Below are positions 37,350 through 45,992 of a stretch of 64,000 nt of DNA, piece after piece. Positions within the stretch are counted from its first letter, which is position 1. The number at the start of each line of letters is the position of its first letter. The notes beneath the pieces are model-generated. The model saw only the letters and a program-made list of their open reading frames with translations. It was not told the DNA's origin and did not search any database. Both the position numbers and the translations under genes were made by a program. Source of the stretch: Sphingobium amiense (lineage in GTDB: Bacteria; Pseudomonadota; Alphaproteobacteria; Sphingomonadales; Sphingomonadaceae); NCBI RefSeq assembly GCF_003967075.1, contig NZ_AP018664.1, positions 3,100,001 through 3,164,000 of the forward strand, given 5' to 3'.

Positions 37350-38763
37350 TAAACCTCCCGCGCCGGCCCTGACCGATGCCCGCGGCATGGGGGGCGTGAT
37401 CGCCCAAGGCGGTTTCGACTATCAGCTTTGGGACGGCCTCGCGCGGTTACCCGCATGGCTCGCCAACCCAGCCTTCGAGGAAATAATCTTCGAAGGACTT
37501 GAAGATCTGGAAGCCCGCTTCTTCGCACCCCAGTCTCCCCGCCATCGTCTGCTCGAACGCTATCAGGCTAAGGCCGGCGCGCTTTCGCCAAGCGAGGTCC
37601 GCGACGTACTCAAGACCTTTCACGGCTTCGAAGAGCGGTTTCCCAACGCGACGCGCGTCCACGCGTTGGTCACGCCGCGGTTGCCGCCAACACTCGCTTG
37701 GCTCGCTCGGGACCCGCTTCGCGTACGCCGGGCACGGCCCTTCTATGCGCCTTTCGCGGACATCATGGCGGCGAGCGATGCGGCACTACGTCATAGTCTT
37801 GTCGAAACTTATGGCCTGGAACTCGGTGAATTCGTCGCGTCCGCGGTCGAAGTGAGTGAGCGCAGCCTGCCCGACGCCGCCACCGCGCTCGCCACCTTCG
37901 GCGCCGCGCTCGACCAAGCCTTCCCGGCACTGGAAGCACCGTCCCGCAGAGTTGCCGACACGTTCGAGGTGCTATCCTCCCTCGCACGCCATTCGCTTGG
38001 CACCCCGCTCGGCCGTTCAGACCTAAGAAGAGCGATGGAGCAGGCGTTGGGCAAGCCGCTTCCACTCGGGCAAGCTTGTGCGCTCCACATCCGATCCGAT
38101 CGCAACGAAGCCGATGAGACCGCGCTGGAATTGGACGCGAGCCAGTTCTCGGGCGGCGATGCCGGCTTCCCTCCCCCGGACATCTGGGCCGAGAAGCTGC
38201 TTGGTCCGCTTGACCGCGCGGCGCGATGGCTGCGCGGTCATGCTATTTCGAGAGTCGCGTTGAGCGGTTCCTACCGGCTCAGCACAGCACTAGCGGTCGG
38301 CTGGTCGTTACGGTCCACTCAGGGTTTCGAGCTCGAAATCCAGACACGCGCCGGCAGCTGGTCGACCGACGATCGCCCTACGACTGGCGAGCCTGCACCG
38401 CCGTGGCGTATCCAGGAGCCCTCTCGACTGGAAGGCGACGCCCTCATCGTCGCGGTCGGGGTGCTGCGCGACCCGTCCACCGACCTTGAGGCCTCAGCGG
38501 GAATCGCTGCGGAGGCGGTGCTGGGCCTTCATATACCCGAGGCGATAGCCTCGGGTAGAGCGGCGCAGGCGAGTGTTTCGCTAGTCAAGCGGACGGTAGA
38601 TACGGCTGTCGCGCGGCTCGGTGCACGACGGATACGGCTCTATCTGGCCGGCCCCGCAGCCTTTGCCGTCGCGCTTGGCCACCGCTGGAACGCGATGCCG
38701 CCCACCCAGCTTCACGAATATGTGACGAGCGAACGGCACTATGAGCCAACTGCGCTCTTGTGA
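37339..38763 (+). CDS. cap4: CBASS Cap4-like effector: nuclease domain plus SAVED sensor
   Basis: This 474-aa effector has an N-terminal restriction-endonuclease-like domain of the DUF4297 type: GGVIAQGGFDYQLWDGLARL, then FEEIIFEGLEDLE and ERYQAKAG, where Glu52/Asp56 and Gln76-x-Lys78 fit the D/E...QxK active site. The C-terminal SAVED domain runs from about residue 300 (VALSGSYRLSTALAVGWSLR) to the end (RIRLYLAGPAAFAVALGHRW, then MPPTQLHEYVTSERHYEPT). Known Cap4 proteins bind cyclic trinucleotides through SAVED and then degrade double-stranded DNA, killing the infected cell. It begins at ATG 37339 (GGAG five bases upstream), overlapping cap3. No transmembrane segment is seen. Confidence 0.92.
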   Translation: MLSDKPPAPALTDARGMGGVIAQGGFDYQLWDGLARLPAWLANPAFEEIIFEGLEDLEARFFAPQSPRHRLLERYQAKAGALSPSEVRDVLKTFHGFEERFPNATRVHALVTPRLPPTLAWLARDPLRVRRARPFYAPFADIMAASDAALRHSLVETYGLELGEFVASAVEVSERSLPDAATALATFGAALDQAFPALEAPSRRVADTFEVLSSLARHSLGTPLGRSDLRRAMEQALGKPLPLGQACALHIRSDRNEADETALELDASQFSGGDAGFPPPDIWAEKLLGPLDRAARWLRGHAISRVALSGSYRLSTALAVGWSLRSTQGFELEIQTRAGSWSTDDRPTTGEPAPPWRIQEPSRLEGDALIVAVGVLRDPSTDLEASAGIAAEAVLGLHIPEAIASGRAAQASVSLVKRTVDTAVARLGARRIRLYLAGPAAFAVALGHRWNAMPPTQLHEYVTSERHYEPTALL

Positions 38764-38988
38764 TCAGGATCGGCGGACGAGATCTCGACCCATGCCATAT
38801 AGCTCGCTCGCCCACTCGGTCTCCTGCGAACGCCCGGGTGGCGGACGTGCAAATGAAAGACGGGAGGGTTTCACACGACGCAAAAAATGCGGCTAGACAA
38901 CCGCTATGGCCGCGGAGATTGCCATCCCAATGGCAAGGCCGTTAGCGTCAATGGACTCGCTGAGCGGCGAAAACTATCGTCCGCCGTG

Positions 38989-39501
38989 ATGTTCCACCTC
39001 CATTGCACCAAAAAGCTACTTGATCGGATCAAACCAGAAATCGCTGTGCCGGGGCAAAGCGACACGGCGCTGGGCAACTGGTACGCCACCGTCCTGTTCT
39101 GGAAGCCGCAAGTAGCTTTGCTGGTTTCTGAGCGCACGCTGCTTCCCGTGCTCATGCCGCTAACTCCAGCGGCCACGCTCGCTCGACGCTTCCCGGCGCA
39201 GCTGGCGCTGGTCCTGAAAGAGCACGGCGCCCCAAGCGAATTCATTGCACAGGAAGTCTGGCGGATGGACAAGGTCCAGTACGCCAAGACGGCGAACCGG
39301 AGCGTCGTGGGTATCCTCAATGAGTTCGTTCGCCAGGCCGAGTTCTGGCTGGCCGCCTATGCCTATGAAAAAGGCGATGATGATGACCTCCTGGCGATTT
39401 CGGCCAAGCTAGCAGAGACACCATGTAGCCCGCTGTACAAGGGCGCAATTTCGCCAGACAAAGCTCTTCATGAACTAGTTCGAGCGGGTGTGCAGGCATA
39501 G
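38989..39501 (+). CDS. DUF6933-like protein of unknown function
   Basis: This 170-aa protein starts MFHLHCTKKLLDRIKPEIAV and has TALGNWYATVLFWKPQVALL and KTANRSVVGILNEFVRQAEF, a pattern I associate with the DUF6933 family of small bacterial proteins, sometimes found next to metal-uptake or mobile genes. No catalytic motif is visible. The open frame extends 34 codons upstream without similarity. It lies 225 bp after the CBASS operon (nothing recognisable between) and may be independent of it. Confidence 0.7.
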   Translation: MFHLHCTKKLLDRIKPEIAVPGQSDTALGNWYATVLFWKPQVALLVSERTLLPVLMPLTPAATLARRFPAQLALVLKEHGAPSEFIAQEVWRMDKVQYAKTANRSVVGILNEFVRQAEFWLAAYAYEKGDDDDLLAISAKLAETPCSPLYKGAISPDKALHELVRAGVQA

Positions 39502-39568
39502 CCCTGCTGGCAGTTCACTCAGTTCGGCGGTCTGAGAGCGCTTGGCCCCCTACACCGGGCTTCTGCCG

Positions 39569-40303
39569 TCAGGCGGGATCGGCGGGCAAGTCGACAACGC
39601 GGTAAACAGCCCCCGATCCAGCATCACGGACGAGGTCAACGTGCTCCCCGTTCCAGTAGTAGTCGAGGTGTCGCCTCTGCACGGGATCCGACGCGCAGTC
39701 GGGGTAGAATAGCGCGATACATTCGCCACCAGCATGCCGAATGCTCGGGTAGATAATGCCGTCAGATCCCGCGCTCCTGAGGCTCGTAGCGAGAGCTTGA
39801 GATGCCGCGTAGCTGTCAGAATCCAGCGCTGGTGCCGGTTCCGCCGCTGAAGATCGGAGATCATGCAGGTCAGCATCGACTGACATGATGATTTCGCGGA
39901 ACTGCGAGGTCCAGCCAGGTGCTTCCTTCGTCCGCGCCATGAAGCGGGCATGATGGTGGATCGTCTCAAACAGCGCAGTTTCGAACCGGTCGCCGACGTA
40001 GAGCACGCCGTAACTGCCATCGGTGAATCGGCTTGGGCGGTCAGTGCTGACATGTGTGAACGGCGCCATCAGATAGGAAGCGCCGTAGCCCCCGACCCGC
40101 CGGTCAACTGGAACAAGGTCAAGGTTGCCAATTGTCGCCATTATGCGGGGGTTGGTCTTCTGCTCGGCAGAGATCAGCAGCGGCCAGTCGGCTGGATCAG
40201 CGATGTCATCGAACAGGTCGATCGGCGGAAAGGCGCTGCGGATGATCCTGACAGCGCCCTTCCACCCAACTCGAGAAACGGGGATATCCGCTATTCCGCT
40301 CAC
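39569..40303 (-). CDS. RES-domain toxin (NAD+ phosphorylase type)
   Basis: This 244-aa RES-family protein has the N-terminal Arg region (GAVRIIRSAFPP), YGASYLMAPFTHVSTDRPSR, and the conserved YVGDRFETALFETIHHHARF with a catalytic Tyr and Glu. Near residue 205, IYPSIRHAGGECIALFYPD supplies the serine and arginine of the family. Characterised RES toxins deplete NAD+ and are paired with an Xre-like antitoxin. Here the antitoxin gene lies directly upstream and overlaps by 4 bp. RES proteins are usually 150-200 residues, so this one has a longer N-terminal part. Confidence 0.9.
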   Translation of the reverse strand: MSGIADIPVSRVGWKGAVRIIRSAFPPIDLFDDIADPADWPLLISAEQKTNPRIMATIGNLDLVPVDRRVGGYGASYLMAPFTHVSTDRPSRFTDGSYGVLYVGDRFETALFETIHHHARFMARTKEAPGWTSQFREIIMSVDADLHDLRSSAAEPAPALDSDSYAASQALATSLRSAGSDGIIYPSIRHAGGECIALFYPDCASDPVQRRHLDYYWNGEHVDLVRDAGSGAVYRVVDLPADPA

Positions 40304-40713
40304 CAGCCACTGCGCTCGGCGTCAAGGTAGCGACGCACCCGCATGATGTCAGTGAGTTCGCCCCCGAGCATCACGTCAAGGGCGCTGGAGCCCCCGAAGG
40401 CATCATTTGCTGCCCTGATCCAGGCATAGCCACGGGTCGCCTCCGAGAAGACGATCCGGAGTGCCTTGTGGATGCCCATGAGGTTGGAGAGACGCGCACG
40501 CCCATCGCGCGAAACGCGCCCGGGACCTTCCGCCTTCCATCGGCGATAGGAGCGCACCGGCATGTCGAGCAAGGTTGCCGCCTGCTCGTCGGCCAGCTCC
40601 CATTTGCCGAACAGATTGAGGACTCCCCGGAACATGGCAGCTGCCTCGTCCTGGGTAATCGGATCGGGCCGGAAGGCGGTAGCGGCGGTATCAACGGGTT
40701 GCAAAGCCAGCAT
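40300..40713 (-). CDS. Xre/MbcA/ParS-type antitoxin for the RES toxin
   Basis: This 137-aa antitoxin has an N-terminal Xre-like DNA-binding part (DEAAAMFRGVLNLFGKWELA, then LLDMPVRSYRRWKAEGPGRV). The C-terminal toxin-binding domain has LMGIHKALRIVFSEATRGYA, IRAANDAFGGSSALDVMLGG and ELTDIMRVRRYLD, the classic MbcA/ParS form. I set the start at MLALQPVDTA because GGAG lies seven bases upstream; two earlier Met codons lack one. The ATGG... inverted repeat at 40727-40755 in the leader is a likely autoregulatory operator. Confidence 0.9.
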   Translation of the reverse strand: MLALQPVDTAATAFRPDPITQDEAAAMFRGVLNLFGKWELADEQAATLLDMPVRSYRRWKAEGPGRVSRDGRARLSNLMGIHKALRIVFSEATRGYAWIRAANDAFGGSSALDVMLGGELTDIMRVRRYLDAERSGW

Positions 40714-40726
40714 GGCGCTTCTCCAT

Positions 40727-40755
40727 ATGGCATCATATACGGTGTTTAATGCCAT
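40727..40755. promoter_or_regulatory. Inverted repeat, candidate antitoxin operator
   Basis: ATGGCAT at 40727-40733 and ATGCCAT at 40749-40755 form an inverted repeat with a 15-bp spacer, just upstream of the antitoxin start at 40713. The location fits autoregulation by the Xre-type antitoxin. Confidence 0.5.
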
Positions 40756-40766
40756 TTGGCAAGGAG

Positions 40767-42548
40767 CTATGCCGATGATGCCAGTCTGGCAATCACGCTC
40801 GCTGCGCCTTCGATCGGCACGAAAAGCCGGGTCTGGTAGCGGATGATCTCGGTGAAGCAGCCTTGGGCCTTGTACCAGTCGAGGCGGGCTACGCTCCAAC
40901 CGGTGAGCTCAATTCGCTGTGAGCCGTTGACCAGGCTGCGCTTGACCATGAGCTGCTCGCGTCCCGCAAATTCCACAGCCCGGCCAGTAGCTAGAACGGT
41001 CTGCACGATTTCATCGGAGGACAGCGTCAGCTCGCGTTCCAGACCCAGCGCTCGGCACAGTTCGGGCACGCAATGGGCGGGAACCTCCCGGCCGAGGAGC
41101 GAACGGCCATCCACTGCCGAGATACGGCTGACTTTAACGAAATCCGATGGCAGCTTGTCCCAGACCGGAAGCAGGAGACCTGTCGCGAGATAGAGGCGCT
41201 CGCGCTTGTGGCTGTTCCTCGCCTCTCCCACCTCGGCGACCCAGGCCTCGCGGAAAACGTCGACGGAGATCACCTCCCAGCTGCTCTCGGCCAGCTGATC
41301 TTCGGTGATGTGGCTGCGCTTGAGGGGGCGCAGCAATTCGAAGCGGGTCACGCGCATACCGTCATCGGCAAGGATGCTTCGGGCGGGCACCAGTAAGGCG
41401 ACTCGACCTGAGCGGGCGTTCCGAACCGGGCGCTGCCGCTGCCCGGTGATGCCGTGAATCTCCTCGAGCCGCGTCAGCGTGAGCGGCTTCAGGGCCCTGG
41501 CGATTTCCAGTTCGAGGAGATGGGTCGTCGCGCCCGATGCCGGATCGGTGCGCAGCAGCATGTCGGACAGGACCGTGAAGTCCTCGACTGCAATCGTCTC
41601 GAGGCCGAGATCGAGCGTGCCGGCCTGCCGGGCGGCATCGATGCGCGCTTCGACCAGCCCCATGAACTCGTCGAAGATCGCGTTCTGCAAGGCAATCGGG
41701 AGCGCAAGAATGCGGTTGAGCCACCGCTGGATCGACGGCAGGTCGTCGACCATCGAACCATCAGGCGCTTCGATCCGGAGACCTGTCAGCTCCTGAAAGC
41801 GCCCGAGACTGACGGCTTCAAGCTTGCCGGTGAACAACAGGCCGAACCAGCGATGGAGCGCCTCCTTGGCGTAGATGCTTTCGAGATTGTCGGCAGGATC
41901 GAAGAGGTTCTGGCCACCGGTCTGGCGCTGCCCGCGGGTCAGAGCGCCCAGGCTGTCGAGGCGCCGAGCGATCGTCGAGATGAAGCGGCGCTCGCCGCGC
42001 ACATCTGTCGTCACGGGCCTGAACAGCGGGGCCGATGCCTGATTGGTGCGGTTGGTCCGGCCGAGCCCCTGGATTGCGGCGTCAGCCCGCCAGCCCGGCT
42101 CGAGCAGGAAGTGGACGCGGCGAGCCTGGTTCTTCGCGGCGAGATCGGCATGGTAGCTGCGCCCGGTTCCTCCGGCATCGGAGAACACCAGGATGCGCTT
42201 GGCACCGTCCATGAATGCCTGTGTTTCCGCCACATTGGCGCGCGGCGAGCGGGATTGGAGTTTCTGGCGACCATCACGGCCGACGATCAGCCGGCGCGTG
42301 CGGCCAGTGACTTCCGCCACCTCGTCGACCCCGAAGCGTTCGATGATGGCATCGAGCGCAGTGGCAATCGGCGGCAAGGCGCAAAGCTGCTCGATCATCC
42401 GGTCGCGCGCGGCGAGTGCCGATCGGCAAAGTACTGGCGCCCCGAGCTCGTCGCTCATCGGCTCGGAGCGAGGATTGCCGTTTTCGTCGGTGAAGACGGC
42501 CATAAGCCGGACTGGAAAGCTCTTGGCCAGATAGTCGATCACATATTC
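40767..42548 (-). pseudogene. Strawberry-notch-type helicase, C-terminal third (segment 3 of 3)
   Basis: This is the C-terminal part of a large superfamily 2 helicase. It contains EYVIDYLAKSFPVRLMAVFT, RILVFSDAGGTGRSYHADLA, and helicase motif VI in AAIQGLGRTNRTNQASAPLF, then the long C-terminal domain to LFVPIEGAASVIARLASSA. The host sequence joins in frame to the segment at 47682-47999 through the shared EYV codons. The open frame actually continues to 42611, where the RIT repeat supplies an ATG with GGAG upstream, making a fusion of about 20 foreign residues (MENRRKPAPP...) to 594 helicase residues. Whether that fusion is expressed is unknown. Confidence 0.88.
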
Positions 42549-42630
42549 TTTGCAGTCGCAGTTTATGTCGAGCGTGGTGGCGGGAGGCGCAGGTTTCCTT
42601 CGGTTTTCCATGATTTCACTCCAGATAATT
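42546..42630. repeat. Left 85-bp terminal inverted repeat of RIT element 2
   Basis: It is identical over 85 bp to the complement of 47571-47655. It starts TTCTTTGCAGTCGCAG and ends CACTCCAGATAATT. On the outward-reading strand it holds GGAG and an ATG seven bases later (complement of 42609-42611), opening a frame that runs outward into the helicase segment. Confidence 0.95.
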
Positions 42631-42770
42631 GCCTGACAAGGTTGAATGCTGGGGCCGTTAGGATTGTCGGCACCGCTGGAATGGTGCAGGTTGTAGAAGA
42701 TCCCCGAGGCAGTCGTTCGTCGCTTTCAATTGAGGTCCCGATGCAAGGCTGTCCGCCATGGAGATATGCC

Positions 42771-44075
42771 ATGCCGAGCAAACTGCCCAAGCGCCCCATT
42801 ATCGTTTTTCTCGCAGGGATTTTTCTGGGCTTGCCCGGCGTCGCATGTGCAGTGACATTGACGTCATTAAAAGGCATGGATCTCGAAGGAAGCTATGGCT
42901 CGTATGCGCCGCGTGCCGATTGCTCCCGAGGGGCGAGCCTTGAGATCAACGAAACCGGTTTTACTTTCAAAGCGTCTGGTCAGACTGTAAAAAGCACCCG
43001 GTTTGAGTACGCGGCTTCGTTTCTTGGCCCGACCTATGAAGGCATTAGCGCGGTCTTTTTTCCTTTTCCTGTCAATGCCAACGATTTCGGACGCGTGATC
43101 TTGACGGTCAATGACGACGAAAAGCGAGGCGTAGTCCGCCTTGAAGCAGACGTCGCGCCGGGACAGCGCCTGGATCCGTTCAAGTCAGCGCTCGTGTCGC
43201 AATCCCCATTGCTCTTGTGCAATGGGTCTGGGCTGGCATCTGCTGCTTCAAAAGCACCGCTGCAAGCAAGGCCAGTCTTGGGAAAACCGACGCCGCTAAC
43301 CTGGACCAATCTTGCCAGTTCCGTAGGGAAATTCCAAAGTGATTCCGATCCCAACGGAATAGATCTTTTGACAAGTGGTCCGATAGCTGACGCGATACGT
43401 TCGCGTTTGGGCCGCAAAATAGACCTGCTGGCCAGCAATCTTTCGGCGATATCCGGTCTCCAGCGACAAGGGTTTCTCTATTGGGTTACCGGAAATGCGC
43501 CGCATCAAGGCGGTGTAGAGCAAGCCTATGTTTTGCTTGATGCAAATCGCCGTGCTGTTCAAATTGGCCTTTGGGAAAAGGGAAAGTTGACGGTCTATGC
43601 GCCTCAAGGAGGCCGCTTGCCCGTGCCCCAGGACATTGCTCGCCTGCTTATGGACAGCCCACCTGAGGACGCAGTGCCGCTGCCTGGGACTGCTTGGGAG
43701 GTCGTGCCGGTCCAAGGTCGCGCCCCAATGGCCTATGTAGATGTAGCTGCTTCGCCAAACATCAAGTCGTTTAGCCTGTTTTGTGAAGGCAACCGCCCCA
43801 TGATGGCCATGCTCCTTAACAAGCCCGCGACGGTGCCGCGCGTTACGGTTACATGGAATTTTGCTGGTCGATTAATTGACATTCCGACCGGCCGCGCTAA
43901 CGCTCAGAGCACGTTTTGGCAGGCCAACCTCACTGGTTCCCAACTCATTCCGATGCTTCTCCGTCAAAACGGTTCGGTTATGCTGCGCATCAACGGCCGC
44001 CTCGAAGGCGAAGCTTTGTTGGCGGGAGCGCCACTGGCGCTTCGGACTGCGATGCGGAACTGTGTCAAATTTTGA
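42771..44075 (+). CDS. Secreted protein of unknown function, cargo of RIT element 2
   Basis: This 434-aa protein has a clear signal peptide (MPSKLPKRPIIVFLAGIFLG, cleavage after about residue 27 in GVACA). It contains FEGSYGSY-like start residues (LEGSYGSYAPRADCSRGASL) and a lipocalin-like beta-rich pattern. The middle (IADAIRSRLGRKIDLLASNL, then VTGNAPHQGGVEQAYVLLD) and C-terminus (RVTVTWNFAGRLIDIPTGRA) show no family I recognise. I chose ATG 42771, with GGAG seven bases before, because the long upstream open frame is antisense to the helicase segment. Base composition is visibly lower in GC than its neighbours, so it is likely a recent acquisition by the element. Its end overlaps the last recombinase gene by 11 bp, tail to tail. 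Confidence 0.8.
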   Translation: MPSKLPKRPIIVFLAGIFLGLPGVACAVTLTSLKGMDLEGSYGSYAPRADCSRGASLEINETGFTFKASGQTVKSTRFEYAASFLGPTYEGISAVFFPFPVNANDFGRVILTVNDDEKRGVVRLEADVAPGQRLDPFKSALVSQSPLLLCNGSGLASAASKAPLQARPVLGKPTPLTWTNLASSVGKFQSDSDPNGIDLLTSGPIADAIRSRLGRKIDLLASNLSAISGLQRQGFLYWVTGNAPHQGGVEQAYVLLDANRRAVQIGLWEKGKLTVYAPQGGRLPVPQDIARLLMDSPPEDAVPLPGTAWEVVPVQGRAPMAYVDVAASPNIKSFSLFCEGNRPMMAMLLNKPATVPRVTVTWNFAGRLIDIPTGRANAQSTFWQANLTGSQLIPMLLRQNGSVMLRINGRLEGEALLAGAPLALRTAMRNCVKF

Positions 44076-45081
44076 CATGACCTCCTGCACGTATTTCCTG
44101 AAGCATTGATAGTAGATCGTCGCTTTGCGGCTTGAAGCGCCCGGGCCTGATGGCAGGGGCGCCGTGCGCCGCGAGAATTTGCAGCTTTTCCTCGGGATCG
44201 GCGCGCAAATAGGTCTCAGTGCTCTGGATGCTGGCGTGCCCGAGCCATAATGCGACCTTGCGAATGTCCCCGGTCGCCGCGAGCGTGTGCATTGCGCAGG
44301 AATGGCGCAGCACGTGCGGTGTTACGCGCTTGCCAAGGATCGACGGCTGCTTCTCTGCCGCGCGCTTGACGTGCTCCGCCAAACGGAACGCAAATCCGTC
44401 GCGGGTCATGGGTTGCCCGCTGGCATTGAGGAATATCTCGACAGCTTGCGCATCGGGGCGGATCGCAAGCCACGCGCGCAATGCGAACTGAGTCTCCTTC
44501 CAGAGCGGGAGGACCCGTTCACGCCGTCCCTTGCCCATGATGTGCACGGTGGACAGGAAGCGGTCCGGGAAATCGCGCAGTTGTAGCGTTACGAGTTCCG
44601 ACACCCTCAGCCCGCCAGCATAGGCCAGATGCAGCATTGCGCGATCGCGGGTGCCAAGGCGTGTCCGGGGATCCGGGGCGTCGAGCAAAGCCTTGATCTC
44701 TGCCCGGTCGAGGTAGTCGATCAGCGCCTTGTCGGTCTTCTTGGTAGGGATCGATCTGACGCGAAGGGCCTGATCCAGGCAGGCCGGAATACGATACTCG
44801 ATGTAGCGGAAGAAGGACCGGATCGCGGCGAGCCTGCCATTGCGGGTCCGAACACAGCTGCCGCGACCGTTCTCGACATGGTCAAGGAAGGCCATGATCA
44901 TGTCGGTGCCGAGATCCTCGATCTCGAGATCGGTCGGCCGACGCTTCAGCCGATCGGCAGCGAACTGGACCAGGAGGACAAAGCAGTTGGCATAGGTCTT
45001 CACCGTGTGCGGACTGACAGCACGTTCGCGCGGCAGATGTTCACGCAGGTAGATCGAGAGATGCGGAGCGAGTGCCGTCAT
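44065..45081 (-). CDS. Tyrosine recombinase, third gene of RIT element 2 trio
   Basis: This 338-aa XerC/D-like recombinase has SAM-like N-terminal binding helices (YLREHLPRERAVSPHTVKTY) and a complete catalytic set: Arg in AGGLRVSELVTL, Lys in IMGKGRRERVLPL, HVLRH, the LGHAS histidine and the TETYL tyrosine nucleophile. The start at 45081 (MTALAPHLSIYL) overlaps the stop of the second gene by 4 bp (ATGA); the longer frame upstream has no similarity. It should be active. Confidence 0.93.
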   Translation of the reverse strand: MTALAPHLSIYLREHLPRERAVSPHTVKTYANCFVLLVQFAADRLKRRPTDLEIEDLGTDMIMAFLDHVENGRGSCVRTRNGRLAAIRSFFRYIEYRIPACLDQALRVRSIPTKKTDKALIDYLDRAEIKALLDAPDPRTRLGTRDRAMLHLAYAGGLRVSELVTLQLRDFPDRFLSTVHIMGKGRRERVLPLWKETQFALRAWLAIRPDAQAVEIFLNASGQPMTRDGFAFRLAEHVKRAAEKQPSILGKRVTPHVLRHSCAMHTLAATGDIRKVALWLGHASIQSTETYLRADPEEKLQILAAHGAPAIRPGRFKPQSDDLLSMLQEIRAGGHVKI

Positions 45082-45992
45082 GCCGCTTCTCCCCGGTAAA
45101 GTTGCTCGCTGGCGACAGCGATATCGCGCAGCAGCACCGGAGTGGCCTCGAGATACCAATAGGTGTTGGCGACCGACGCATGCCCCAGATATACGCTGAG
45201 TCCGGCCATGTGGTGTGCGATGGCTTCCCTGTCGCGCGGACAGGACTCAAGGGAACGCACGGCGAAAGTGTGCCGCAGGTCGTGTAACCGCATCCCGGCC
45301 GTTCCGGTCGGTCCGCGGTATCCGAGCTGCCGGGCCAGCCTGACGAACACCACGTGGGCGCGCACCTTGTGTGGTGCTCTCCCCCGAATGGTCACGAACA
45401 GGTCATTGCCCGTGGCGCCAAGCCTTGCTCGGGTGGCGAGATATGCTTCGAGCGCCTGACGGGTCGATGGCTGCAAGGTAATCAGCCGCTGCTTGCCGAA
45501 CTTGCCGTTGCGGACGATCAGGCCATCCTCGACCAGATCGTTGCATTGAAGAGCGAGGGCCTCGGAAATCCGGAGACCTGTCGCCGCCAGCAAGCCGAAC
45601 AAATAATGGTACGTGTATGGGCTGATCGTGTCTTGGGACGCAACGTCCAACGCCGCGGTCATGATCGCCCGGACCTGTTCCGGTTCGATGATGGTCGGGG
45701 TCGGGCGTGGCCGCTTGCCCCGACCGAAGACACCGACAGGCGGAACCTCGTAAACTGGATCATCGGCTTGGATAAAGCGGCTGAAGTTGCGAACGGTATC
45801 AAACCTCCGGCGGGCCACATTTTGCGAACTCGCCGTGTGGCACCAGTCGTAGATCCGCTGGACTTGGATGTGCCGGTCGCCGAATCCTTCGGCGTAGGCG
45901 GCGTACAGGCGCAGCATGCGTTCCTGTTCAGAGAACTTCCGCCCGAGGCTGCGATGCAGCGCCACGTATCTGGAAATGTGGATGTTCAGCAT
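45078..45992 (-). CDS. Tyrosine recombinase, second gene of RIT element 2 trio
   Basis: This 304-aa recombinase has Arg in AATGLRISEALALQ, a beta-hairpin with GKFGKQRLITLQPS, HDLRHTFAV and YLGHASVANTYWYLEATP, which holds the histidine and tyrosine nucleophile. The N-terminal binding part begins MLNIHISRYVALHRSLGRKF. It overlaps both neighbours by a few bases, 45986-45992 upstream and 45078-45081 downstream, so the three proteins are made together in fixed order. Confidence 0.93.
   Translation of the reverse strand: MLNIHISRYVALHRSLGRKFSEQERMLRLYAAYAEGFGDRHIQVQRIYDWCHTASSQNVARRRFDTVRNFSRFIQADDPVYEVPPVGVFGRGKRPRPTPTIIEPEQVRAIMTAALDVASQDTISPYTYHYLFGLLAATGLRISEALALQCNDLVEDGLIVRNGKFGKQRLITLQPSTRQALEAYLATRARLGATGNDLFVTIRGRAPHKVRAHVVFVRLARQLGYRGPTGTAGMRLHDLRHTFAVRSLESCPRDREAIAHHMAGLSVYLGHASVANTYWYLEATPVLLRDIAVASEQLYRGEAA

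Noticed and set aside
41454..42770. Long in-frame extension upstream of the secreted cargo protein
   Set aside because: It is antisense to the helicase C-terminal segment and crosses the RIT repeat. The signal peptide and ribosome binding site place the true start at 42771.
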